In this document: one piece after another, positions 24,130 through 35,240 of the stretch
Position numbering within the stretch: position 1 is the first letter of the stretch
Layout: every line of letters begins with the position of its first letter
Source of the DNA: Oenanthe sinensis
Taxonomy: Eukaryota > Streptophyta > Magnoliopsida > Apiales > Apiaceae
Direction: 5' to 3'
DNA: 64,000 nucleotides
Assembly: GCA_028671895.1 (NCBI GenBank)
Contig: CM053809.1
Coordinates: forward strand, 4,571,501 to 4,635,500
Made by a program: the position numbers and the translations under genes
The notes under the pieces: generated by a model
Told to the model about the DNA's origin: nothing
What the model saw: the letters and a program-made list of their open reading frames with translations, nothing else
Database searches by the model: none

Positions 24130-25165
24130 GAATCCACAGGAGAAGATGATTTGCTTTCTCTTTAGCATCAGTAGGACAAAATGGATACCAGTATTAAGTT
24201 TTTGCTTTGGTTTTATTTAGGGAAAAGATAGTTTAATTAGTAATACTTGTTGGCTATTTTTGCAAACAGTTTTTTGTTTTTTAAACTGCAATGCCCTTTT
24301 TCTTCAACAGGCTTGGCAGTGTGCAGTGTGTTTCTGAAAGGCATAATTTGTTGGTTGATTAAACTAGTTATATTACTATTTTCCTTTTCTTATAAATTTT
24401 TAACTTTGTTTATTATCGAACTATTCAAACATATAATAACTTGTGAATAATTATTTTTTTCAATAGATTATAAAACAACTTCAAATGCTAAATAATAAAT
24501 TTAAAGATAAAATAAAAATGCTTTAAATATAATGGTAAATCATTTTGATACGTTTGGTAAAGGTCTAAAATAGATATATCATTTTAATATATGCTTTAAA
24601 TATTAGTACATATTAATTGTTAAAAAATCTTATGCAGATCTAAATTATATGTAACTCCGTCAAAAATATTATAATATCAGATAAGGAATAAAAAAAAATT
24701 CGACTTGTAAAAAGTTGCATTCGATTTGCATCACTTTCTATATAACTAAAAATCCAATTTTTATTAGAAAACATATTAGTATGCTATTTTTTTTGGAGTG
24801 CATGAGATACTAAAGTTAATCTCAACAAAGTTTAATGAGATATTATATTAACGAAATGTTATTTAGTTAGAAAATTAGTCCTACGGGTCATGTAGAATTC
24901 AAAGTTTATTTTTACGTAACTCAAGAAAGTTTCCTAAGGTCAATCTCATGATTTTTTTCTCTTTTTTATAATAATTTAATTTTAAATAAATAGATTTATA
25001 ACTTTGCAAATAACTTTTTTAATAAATTTCGGTGTGGGCAAGTGTCAAATACAAAACCATAAACCCTTATAACTTAAATTATTCAATCGATGATGATGAT
25101 AATAATAATAATAATAATTATTATTATTGGGTGAGTTGAAATTGAGATATAGAGCTGGGTCATAA
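24130..25165 (+). other. MOG1 3' region and intergenic DNA
   Basis: The first 250 bases are probably the MOG1 3' UTR. The rest is AT-rich with no coding signal. A trinucleotide stretch (GATGATGATGATAATAAT..., then ATTATTATTATT) at 25090-25128 can fold on itself. Confidence 0.45.
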
Positions 25166-25170
25166 CAAGT

Positions 25171-25230
25171 TGGGCTGGGCTTGGCTGTGAAACAGAAAGA
25201 ACCCTAGGGTTAGTGCTGACATATAAAAGC
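25171..25230 (+). promoter_or_regulatory. Promoter of RPS9: site II, telo-box and TATA elements
   Basis: Two overlapping TGGGCT site II motifs lie at 25171-25181, a telo-box AACCCTA at 25200-25206 and a TATA box ATATAAAAG at 25221-25229. Site II plus telo-box is the characteristic pairing in plant ribosomal-protein gene promoters, where TCP-type factors act. The start codon is 66 bases further on. Confidence 0.75.
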
Positions 25231-25295
25231 ACTACCAGTTTAGCGTTCATCTTCTTCCCCCATCGCCTCTTCGCAAATACTCTCCACTTTGAATC

Positions 25296-27569
25296 ATGGT
25301 GCACGTCAACTTCTACCGCAATTGTATGTATCTCTCCTATGCATACACACACTTTTGTTCTTTTTTGTATGTATTGTTAGGGTTAGTAAATGTGCATAAT
25401 TGTCATGCTAAAAAACTAGACAAATATTTCAATTTCTGAATTGATTAGTTTTGATTTTATATGGGTATTTACGTATATGTCATATTGTGGTGTTTTTTTT
25501 CTTGTGTGATTTATGTGTTGGCAAGTTTGTAGAAATGTAAAAAATAAAAAAGATTGATTTATGTATTTTTGTGATATGTAACATTGTCTTGCAATTTGCT
25601 GTTGGGTTTAAGAATTTATGTATTTTACGACAATATTGATAGAAATGTGAACAGAATAAGATTTTTTAATTTCTGCATTGATAAAGTCTGCATATGTAGT
25701 TATTTGTTAGTACGCGTAGAGGTTTTATTTGATTTTTATTTTTATTTGGGTTTTTGATAGAAACACGTTTAAGAAGCCCCGTCGTCCTTATGAGAAGGAA
25801 CGATTGAATTATGTATATCTTTGCTGTTGGGGTTTAAGAATTTATGTATTTATACGACAATACGGGTAGAAATGTGAACAGAATAAGATTTTTTAATTTC
25901 TGCATTGATAAGGTTTGGTTATGTAGTTATTTGTTAGTACGTGTAGAGGTTTTATTTGATTTTTATTTTAATTTGGGTTTTTGATAGAAATATGTTTAAG
26001 AAGCCCCGTCGTCCTTATGAGAAGGAACGATTGATTTATGTATATCTTTGCTGTTGGGGTTTAAGAATTTATGTATTTATTCGACAATACGGGTAGAAAT
26101 GTGAACAGAATAAGATTTTTTAATTTCTGCATTGATAAGGTTTGGTTATGTAGTTATTTGTTAGTACCTGTAGAGGTTTTATTTGATTTGGATTTTTATT
26201 TGGGTTTTAGATGGGAAGACGTTTAAGAAGCCCCGTCGTCCTTATGAGAAGGAACGATTGGATGCTGAGTTGAAGCTTGTTGGTGAGTATGGGCTTAGGT
26301 GTAAAAGGGAACTTTGGAGGGTTCAGTATGCCTTGAGCCGTATTCGTAATGCTGCCAGGAATCTTCTCACTCTTGAAGAGAAAGACCCACGTCGTATTTT
26401 TGAAGGTGAAGCTCTTTTGAGGAGAATGAATAGGTACGGGCTGTTGGATGAGAGCCAGAACAAGCTCGATTACGTGCTTGCCCTTACTGTTGAGAACTTC
26501 CTTGAGCGTCGTCTTCAGACACTTGTGTTTAAGACTGGTATGGCCAAGTCTATTCACCATGCCAGAGTCCTGATTAGGCAGAGGCATATCAGGTATTTCT
26601 TTTGTAATAATGTATATTGTGCTCTTCATTGAATTTATAATTGTTAATTTTGTATATGGTTATGTATTGTTCGGTTTGATACTTATTTTAGTTATCTTAT
26701 TTATCTCCATTAGTCAGAATAGTTGGAGTACATGAATCATCAAAATATAGTGTATATGTTGTTTTCTAATTTATAATTGTATTGATAAATGTCTAGCACT
26801 CTGTAAATTAGTTGCATCGACATTTGTTTATAGTAAATTAAATTCAAAACATTTTTTACGATATATTCTTGATACCCTAGACGTGTGGTCATTAGATTTT
26901 AAAATCCCTCTCTAATCCCGTTCACCGAAGAGAACTGCTTTTTTGATTTCGTTGTGCTATAAAGTCAAGTGTGTGGCTTTCCATGTATCGCTAGGCTTTG
27001 CATTATTTAGAACTTGAAAGTCTTTTTTGGTATTGTCTGTCTCTATGTCAATGTGATACTTCAATTTTCTGTTGTTCCCTTGTAACCATCAGGCCCATTT
27101 GTTTTTTTTTAAATGCTCTTTAACAAACACATGAATTTCGGATGATGAATAATCACTAGTCTCGAGATGTACAACAAACATGACAATTTTGGATGATAAA
27201 TAATCACTAATCTCGAGATGTATAACTCTGCTGCTGTCCTACTTTCTCACTCGTAGATGTTGGCCTTGCCTGAATATCTTATTTAGGGTCATTTATCTAC
27301 TGTTATTATTTGCTCAGCTACATGTTTTTTGCAGCTCTCTTTTCGTTAGTCAACTCATAACACTTATAATATGCCAATACTATAGGGTTGGAAGGCAGGT
27401 GGTCAATGTTGCCTCGTTCATGGTGAGGGTTGATTCCCAGAAGCATATTGACTTCTCACTAACAAGTCCCTTTGGTGGTGGCCGTCCTGGTAGAGTGAAG
27501 CGAAGGAACCAGAAAGCTGCTTCAAAGAAAGCTAGTGGTGGAGATGGAGATGAAGAAGATGAAGATTGA
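25296..27569 (+). CDS. RPS9: 40S ribosomal protein S9 (uS4 family), three exons
   Basis: Exons are 25296-25323, 26211-26592 and 27386-27569, totalling 594 bp (197 residues), the normal length of plant S9. The protein starts MVHVNFYRNYGKTFKKPRRP. It carries the S4 RNA-binding region (ENFLERRLQTLVFKTGMAKS, then HHARVLIRQRHIRVGRQVVN) and ends in an acidic DGDEEDED tail. S9 sits in the small ribosomal subunit, near the mRNA entry region, and takes part in decoding accuracy. Splice sites are GT-AG with matching phases. The first exon is only 28 bases. Intron 1 holds two extra partial copies of exon 2. The gene appears intact. Confidence 0.97.
25594..26260 (+). repeat. 227-bp tandem triplication in RPS9 intron 1 carrying partial exon-2 copies
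   Basis: The same intron stretch (TTGCTGTTGGGGTTTAAG ... TTTGATAG) plus the first about 40 bases of exon 2 occurs three times. AAGAAGCCCCGTCG begins at 25771, 25998 and 26225, exactly 227 apart. The exon fragments in copies 1 and 2 are 25761-25806 and 25988-26033. Both keep an acceptor-like TTTTTGATAG but lack the ATGGG that begins the real exon 2. Only the third copy is continuous with the coding exon. Confidence 0.93.
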
Positions 27570-28489
27570 GGTGCTCAGCTTAATATACATCTCAATGCTA
27601 ATGTTTGAAACATGGTTTGCTTCTTTTTCATCTTTGTTGTTCCAAAAATGTAGTTTGTTGCTTGAGAAGCTTTTGTAGGATCCAAGTGATGTTTTATTTC
27701 TAAGCTGTCTTGGCTGTCGTTGATTTTTTTCACCTTGGATTTTTGGAATGTCGTGTATTGGTTTTGAATATTTTATTCGGGATTTTGACTGGAAAAAGTT
27801 GAGCCACATAGAATTAGGTTCGATGATTCTGGCTGACTGGCATAATATTTGGATTTCGAAAAAGATTGTCACCTTCAATTTGGCAGAGTAAATGAAAAAA
27901 AATTAGGGTGGAATATTTTAGATCAATGCACAATATGTTTCTGGTTGAACTAAAGTCCTTAGCTTGTGAGGTTTATCATAAATATTGAATTATTTATATT
28001 TTTGATACAAATAACTAGTCAAAATAAATTATTGACAGATTTGATTATTTTTGGTGTATAGATTATAGATATATATAGGCTCTCATTTCTGTTCATCTTT
28101 GACGTGGTATGGGCCTATGGGGAGGGCTTGTTGCTTCTATATTCATAAAAATCTAAGTGCTTGTGTGGTTGATAATAAGAAGTTATTTCCCATAGAAGTT
28201 ATATTTACTATGGAAGTTAAAATTAACAGGAAGTTGAAAAATGTGTTTGGTTGATATGTGGGAATTAACTTCTTATAGGAAGTGTAAGTTACCAAGAGGG
28301 GGCTAGGTAAGAAACTTCCTATATAATATACAAGTATTTAAACTTCCGAGGAACTTTTATTTCATTTAATAATGTTAACCAAACAAAATTTTTACAATCT
28401 ACTTGTTTAACCAAAACCAATTCACTTAAGCCAGAAGTCCGTTTTCTAACTTATTGATGTGACTTTGGCCATTTTATTTATACATCCCG
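27570..28489 (+). other. RPS9 3' region and intergenic DNA
   Basis: The first few hundred bases are probably the S9 3' UTR. From 28150 to 28440 several GGAAGTT/AACTTCC words in both orientations (GAAGTTATATTTACTATGG, TTAACTTCTTATAGGAAG, AACCAAACAAAA) hint at a decayed inverted-repeat element, but no clean termini are seen. Confidence 0.35.
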
Positions 28490-29850
28490 TGCGAAATATT
28501 ATTTTATTAATTAAATTTTAATATTTTATTTTTTCATTTTCTAAATTACAGTTATATTTGTATTTTATTTTATTTTACATATATATTATAAAAATATTAG
28601 AATATTATTATTAAATATTTTCTATTAATTGTGTTTTTTAATATTTTATTATTAACATTTTAATGTTATTTTATATATTTATCTTTATTCTTATTAACTA
28701 TATTTGATATCATGTGTGATTATATTATTATATTTGAATTATATTTATTGATTAATTATATTTTTATTTGTTTTACATGTATATTATGATAGTATTTAAA
28801 TATTATTATTAAATATTTTCTTTTATTTATATTTTATTTTTAATTATGTTAAATAGAAATCAAGATTTTTTTTTGATTTTTTTAATATACCTACTTTTTA
28901 TTATTGTGAAACCCGATAGCGACTAAAACATGTGATGTTTTTTATTTCATTTATATTCATGTAGTGTATGGTTACTTTTTTAATAATAATATTATAGACA
29001 AATTTATTAAATTTTTTTATAAATTTACATTTATTCATTTTTGATATTAAAATTTAATATATTTTTTCTAAAAATAATATTAAGTTAGTTATTGTTATTT
29101 ATTTATAATTGAATAATATTTTATTTTTTCATTTTCTAAATTACATTTACTTTTGTATTTTTATTATTTTATTTCATATCAGTTATAACTATATTATATC
29201 TTAATTTTATTAATTATTTATTTTTATTTTTATTTTACATGTATATCATAAAAATATTATAATATTATTATTAAATATTTTCTGTTAGCTATGTTTTTTT
29301 AATATTTTATTATTAAAAATTTAGTATTATTTTATATATTTATCTTTATTCTTATTAACTTTATTTGATATCATGTGTGAATATATATTCACACATGAGT
29401 GTATATTATGAATGTATATTTAGCTATTTATTGATTACTTATATTTTTAGTTGAAATATGTGTATATTATGATTGTATTTGAATATTATTATTAAATATT
29501 TTCTATTATTTGCTTTTTATTTTTATTTATGTTAAATAGAAGTCAATATATTGTTTTAATTTTTTTGATATACTTATTTTTTATTATTATGGAACCCGAT
29601 AGCAATTAAACCATCACGTGATCATGTGATATCCTTTATTTCAGTTATATTCATGCAATGCATGATTATTTTTTTAATAATAATATTATAATAAAATTTA
29701 ATTAGTTTTTAGAAATTTATATTTATTCAATTTAATTAAATTTTAATTAAATTTTAAATTTTAATATATTTTCTTTTAAAAATAGTATTAAGTTAGTTAT
29801 TGTTATTTATTAATATTTGAATCTTTAATTTTTTATTTATAAATAATATT
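28490..29850 (+). repeat. AT-rich direct duplication, two diverged units of 600-700 bp
   Basis: Markers occur in the same order twice: TTTTCATTTTCTAAATTACA (28531, 29129), TTTGATATCATGTGTGA (28703, 29355), ACCCGATAGC (28912, 29594) and AATATTAAGTTAGTTATTG (29074, 29787 approx.). The units adjoin head to tail near 29105. No coding signal is seen. Confidence 0.75.
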
Positions 29851-30523
29851 AAACTAATTTTTATGTTCATATATAGATAATCAAACTTTGATCAATTAAT
29901 TAATTAATAATATTTAAGAATTTACATTTTTACTCCTGACGACCAAATCACGCTAACTCTCGTATTCAAATTATATACAGGATATATAATAAGATTTTAC
30001 AATTTATATGGCCAATAAATGAAACTAAACAAAAACGATCTTTTTTCACCCATTTCTGGGCATGAAATATTAGGGCCTGTTTACTTTTTTCATTTTCATT
30101 CTTTTCAAATTTTTCTTTCCTTAAAAAATGTACAAATGTACATTTTATTTCTTAAAAATATTAGAAAAAATATGTTTCAAATGTACAAACACTGACCAGA
30201 TATTATTATTTTTACTTCACAAAAGTATATTATGCTTAAATTATTTATAAGTTATTTATAATCAATCATGCTTAAATTATGTAATAAGTTATTTAATTAT
30301 TTCATCAACATTTAAATCTTAATAAAAATATATATACTTATTTATTTAGAATATTATAATTTTAATGATACATAAATTTATATAACAATTTTAAGTAAAG
30401 AGAATATTGTTAATACTGGGTCATTTTTATTATACATGAAACTTGTTGCCTTTTAAATGTACATAATCATTCATTAAACTAAATATATTACAAACAAAAA
30501 GTTGTGAAAAGTTGTACCCCAAC
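29851..30523 (+). other. AT-rich intergenic DNA
   Basis: Nothing coding and no recognised repeat is seen. GGGCCTGTTTACTTTTTT at 30073 resembles a MITE end, but no partner end was found. Confidence 0.3.
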
Positions 30524-32620
30524 TGTAACGGCCCGGATTTTCAAAACCAATAAAAATAAGTACTAACAAAAGAAAAATGGCAAGTTAAAATCAAATATCA
30601 AGTTTACAACTCTTAATGGAAATCTTAATAGTAAAATCATATTAACACAATCCAAAATTTCAAATAAACGGAGACGCAACTCCACAATTATCTAGGACAG
30701 AAAATAGTATCCATGTATCCCCAAAGAATAGCCTATGCAAATAAGAGCAACTCCTACGAATCTCAAGTACCTGAAAAATGAATAAGATGAGCCGCGAAAC
30801 CAGCAAGATACTAACCTTACAAACTATTAGGGCCATGTACACTTGTAAAATAGAGGACCAAATATGTTTACAAATCTAACATAATTTCATGAACCAGAAT
30901 TAGCAGAAAATTTCATTATCAAACAAAACAAAAGATCATGTAAGATGTTAGGAATGAGAACCACAAAAGTTGTACAGAGGGGGGGTGAATGTATAACTTA
31001 AAGAATCTTTTAAGTTCTTTTAAATTCTGAATGTTGATGAACTGATTTTAACACATATTGTAGCTTTAGTAACTTAACAGTGTTTAGTTAGATAAAAATG
31101 CGGACGGTAAATAAACACTCAAGGTTAACTTTCAATCTATTTGTGTATTAGAATTGAATTGCTACAATCTGAGATTCTAGATACGAATATCAGCTTCTTG
31201 TTCTCGGAAGATATAAGGTATGAATACACTTAATAATATTCAAATATACTAACTAATGAGGTTGCGCATAAACTATATAGACAACATGTCTTTTGACACA
31301 TGCTCTCACTAGTCAGTTAAGCTAAAACTAGAAATAGACAAAAAACACTTTACATTTGACGACTATCTATTTCTAGCTAACACAATTTTTTAATAGTCTT
31401 TTGCTTTCAGCCTTATCTCTTTTGTCTTTTCTCTTGTTCTTCTTCCAAACTTCATTGTAGACTTGTCTCCACCTTCATAGGTTTGACTGATCCTGTAATG
31501 ACAGAGCTTCAAAATCACTTGTCTTGTTCTTCTACAAATCTCCTAGAATTTAGCTTCTTGAATCAACCGAATACTCACTTGAATTTACTTCGAGAAGTCA
31601 TAATGATTGCTTCTCGATTGGGATAAACTTCTCGATCAGTCCTTGCATATACACACTTCTCGAATGTTTAGACTTCTCGATTGCATACTTCACATGATGA
31701 CTTTTCGATTAGAATAGACTTCTCGAATGTATACTTGAAACACAGATTTCTCGATTGGTTCTACCCTTGGTACTTCTCGATTGCTCCTTTGGCCAACTTC
31801 TCGATTTGTTCAACTGAATTTCTCGAATCATTCATATTGCATACTTCTCGACTAACTGCAGTTTCTTTGACTTCTCGATTATTTTCTACTTCTCGATCGA
31901 TTACTGAGTTAGTTGAGTATCTGAGACTTTTCTACCGGCTTCACAATTCTGTCTTCTCTATCAGGATGATTTCTCGATCACATATTTGCCTTAGAGTATT
32001 TTTCACTGCAATTCTTATTTGATGAAATCTTCATTGATTTGATGCCTAATTCAAACTTGAATTTTTTTATCAATCTTTATTCATAACTCATATTTACATA
32101 TTGACTTCACAATAGAAATATACTTCTATCTGCAAATATATTAAGACATACTAAGTATACATCCTAATACAGAAACATTACATGTGTTACATCAAGACAA
32201 GTAATTAACTTTGATAGACTTGATTTGGTCCAACATAAGAGACAATAAATTAGGATATAAAAAAAATCAACTTTTAACCCACAACTTAAGTTAAGTTCAC
32301 TATAAACCGGTGACACGGTCCAAAGTTTCAGAAATCACTATAAAATAGTGACAAAGTTCAGAGTTCAGAAGTTAATATAGCGTCCCTTACTAAGGATACT
32401 ACATGTAAAGGCTCCTGTAGTTCTTGAGTCCTCACCTCCCTCTGCAATTTTTCTGAAATCCCTTGATTTTCCTTAGCCCTGATTCCTTCTAACCTCTTGT
32501 TTGTATATTATGATGTGTGCAGTACTATTTGTATAGCAATGAGAACAAAAGTAACAGTTTCTCTTACTAATTAGTGTAATATCATGTCCTAATAAGGATA
32601 CATAATTATCCTTAACTACA
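30524..32620 (-). repeat. Possible gypsy LTR remnant interrupted by solo LTR D
   Basis: The left boundary TGTAACGGCCCGG (30524), read on the - strand, is CCGGGCCGTTACA, a typical 3' terminus of plant gypsy LTRs. The block 30524-30945 continues at 32241 after the D insertion, with motifs such as CCGGTGACACGG and CCTCACCTCCCTCTGCA. The orientation would match the - strand gypsy gag at 33690-34739. No second LTR is in the window, so the call is tentative. Confidence 0.3.
30946..32235 (-). repeat. Solo LTR of family D, TSD TAAGA
   Basis: The 1290-bp LTR reads TGTTGGACC...CCTAACA on the - strand, with a perfect TAAGA target duplication (30941-30945 and 32236-32240). A second copy of the family is at 60233-61187. 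The middle (31590-31985) carries about 14 copies of the word CTTCTCGA(T/A), spaced 15-40 bases, i.e. TCGAGAAG on the LTR strand. The end CACCCCCCCTCTGTACAAC resembles the C-rich 3' ends of the S and C families. There is no internal region, so it arose by LTR-LTR recombination. Confidence 0.92.
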
Positions 32621-33689
32621 ATCTAATCAAATTCCTAAATCAGTGCATAACAGTCAAAATAATAATAATAAAACAATTATCTACATTATTTACTACAAGT
32701 ATTTAAAGAAATAATAATGTCAAGAACATATATACAATATTATAAGTAGTTTAAAAAAAGTAATTTTGAATAAAATTTAATATATACAGAATTTAAAATA
32801 AAAATTATTTAAGAATTATTGCGCACAAAATATTATTCTGAACTCTCAAGCTGGGGCCAAGAATAGTATTATAAGCTTTTTTATAAGCTTATTGTAAAAG
32901 AAAATAATGAGCGAACAACATCATTGTGCAATTGACTAATGTCATTGAAGCTGTCGACAGGCCCTAATCTGTTTTGGCAGGTGGTATATGATAACGTCTT
33001 GTTCAAAATTAAGAATCTTGTTCAGGTTAGGTTGAGTTCATGATTTTATGCTTATATTGCAACAATTAACATAAAAGATTATCATAGTTTAGGGCTTTCT
33101 TGCAATAAGAAGAAAAGCATTTGCAGATTTCCCACAGCATAACAAGATACAACTCAATGCTGGAAAAATAAATAAAAAATTTGATATAACATAAAAATGA
33201 AAGCAATGGTGTTGTTACTTCATTATCCTATTGATCAATCAACTGCATTGCCCTCACCTATTTTATAGGACTACAGCCATTGATCAGTATCACGCTAGAA
33301 GCCTTCAGCCTTGGAAGAAAAGTTTATTCGGGTTTTGTTTGATAAAGAGATTGAACTACTGCTGTTTAGAAATAAATACAAAACACCATAACTTTCACAA
33401 CCCAATACATAATTATATCCAACAAAAACACAAGGCTCTACAGTTTTGGGGGCAAAATATCAATTAAAATTATAACATAACAAACAACATATTTTCGAAG
33501 TATACTTCTAATAGCATCGTCCACTGAGGAATTACAATTGAAGATACACTTAATTTCTACATGTTACATAAAAGTTGGGTGGAAAACCTTCACTTTAACA
33601 TAAAAGTGAAAATTGCTAGATAAATGCTAGATCTTTGTGATTTCCCTGTTTAATCCAAGTCCATCTCCATATTATAAGTAAGATGTGCT
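32241..33689 (+). other. No gene seen; AT-rich, partly LTR-like
   Basis: The first about 380 bases may belong to the interrupted gypsy LTR. From 32620 to 33690 I see no open frame with coding character and no repeat. Confidence 0.3.
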
Positions 33690-34739
33690 GGTAATAAACA
33701 TAATTAACTCAAAAAAGCTGACTCTGCCAAGTCAATGGCACGAGCAAGACCAGCAGCTTTATTTTCACATTCTTGCTGTTCATCATCTGGGGTGCTGTCT
33801 GCCACTATTCCGGCCCCAGCTTGAAGGTAGGCGACCCATTCCTGGCGCTTATTACACTCGGCTACTCTATGCCCGAACTCACGGCATCAGAAGCAGGTCC
33901 CGGTGTTCCAACGACAATCCTTTTCTTCTTGTTGAAATCTGCATTTCGTACACTTGGGTTTATAACCTTGATAACCATTATTAGCATTACCATTACTACC
34001 ATTCGAATTGTGCCTCTTAAATTGTCCATACTGGGTCGTCGATCCCCCAATGGTTCGCTCCTCTTATTGGAATATTATTTTCTTTTCTCAACTTCAAGTA
34101 CAACCCTCTCAATCAATCACTAGGGCCTTGTTCAACACAGCTTCATATGTTGGAAGCTCAAATGCCGCTACACCATGTCATATATTTTCTCTTAAACCCG
34201 CTTCCAACCTTTTCGCCTTACTTGCCTCGTCCGCAACTAAAGTTGGTGCGTACTTGAAAAGTCTTGCGAACTTTGCTTCATATTCTACAAATGATTTATT
34301 TCCTTCTTCAAGTCTAATAAATTCTCTTTCCATTTGAATGTGAAGAGTTCTTAGAAAGTATTTATCCATTAGTGCAACCTTGAACTTCTCCCATGTGTAT
34401 GGTTCACGGCCAGCTTCAACAGTTGTCTCAATAATCTGGTCATTCTTCCTCATCTTCATTAGCCACCAGTCGTATGCATTTCCTTGGAGTTTATAGACCC
34501 CCAAGGTTACCTTTCGCTCCTCATCACTTCCCAATAAACCAAAAGCTTTTTCCATCTCTTGAACCCATTTTTCCATAACCACATGATCAGTTGCTCCATC
34601 GAACACCGGCGGATTTAACCTCTTGAACTCTGAAACTATACTTTGTTATCTTGGTCTCTGATTCCCAACCAAGTTAGCTAAAGTTTCGGCCAACTGATTC
34701 ATGCCGTCATTGTTCCTTCTATTGTATACGTGTGTCATT
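33690..34739 (-). pseudogene. gag: Degenerate Ty3/gypsy gag
   Basis: On the - strand, MTHVYNRRNNDGMNQLAET begins at 34739. After a TAA near 34650 the gag core follows (34606-34178): FDGATDHVVMEKWVQEMEKA, YKLQGNAYDWW, YFLRTLHIQMEREF. Further on come Cys-rich motifs including CREFGHRVAEC (33855-33895), a zinc knuckle interrupted by TGA. The pattern is that of chromovirus-type gypsy gag. No pol follows. The element is therefore a fragment, separated from the possible LTR at 30524 by about 1 kb of unrecognised DNA. Confidence 0.8.
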
Positions 34740-35240
34740 TTCCTTCACATCATAAGCAAAAAGTATATTAAAAACGTATGCAAAATAATTAAATAATACT
34801 CAAGTAGTTAACTAGAACACAATATTTATTAATATGAAGCAAGTCATAAAATCATTTCATTACATCTCAAACTCCACAACGTCACTTAATATAAATAAAA
34901 CATAATTTTTAAAGAAAATCATATAGGAATCTAATTCTTTTTAGCTAAAAGCTCCCCAGCAACTTTAAGCTCCTCCTCTAACTCATGGACCTTCTCTCTT
35001 AACTCCATTCCCTTATCTCACGATCCTTACCCTCAATCTTCCTGGTTGTGAATCTACTTCACCATCAAAAACCAATCGACGACGCTTGCGCATGGCTAAC
35101 TGTTGTTGCCTATTTGGCACACCTACATGTGCAACGGATCCTCTATCCAATTCTCCCATTTGCGAATCTCGAACTAGACTAGAAACCTGCTCATCAATTT
35201 TAATGTTTTCATCTTCAATCATCTGATTAGTTGAAATAGT
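34740..35240 (-). other. Gene-like fragment upstream of the gypsy gag
   Basis: On the - strand, 35234-35013 encodes a short polar frame (QMIEDENIKIDEQVSS, AMRKRRRLVFDGEVDSQ). In another frame ELREKVHELEEELKVAGELL, a coiled-coil end with a stop, follows near 34950. A single frameshift may separate them. It could be a 5' extension of the gag transcript or a captured gene piece. I do not recognise it. Confidence 0.3.

Noticed and set aside
25761..26033. Additional coding exons of RPS9
   Set aside because: Copies 1 and 2 lack the first bases of exon 2 and would put TAA directly after exon 1; the third copy gives the full, conserved protein.
28140..28460. Possible MITE with GGAAGTT/AACTTCC words
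   Set aside because: No clean termini or target duplication; left as unresolved intergenic DNA.
30073..30095. GGGCCTGTTTACTTTTTT, like a MITE terminus
   Set aside because: No matching inverted end or flanking duplication was found within the next kilobase.
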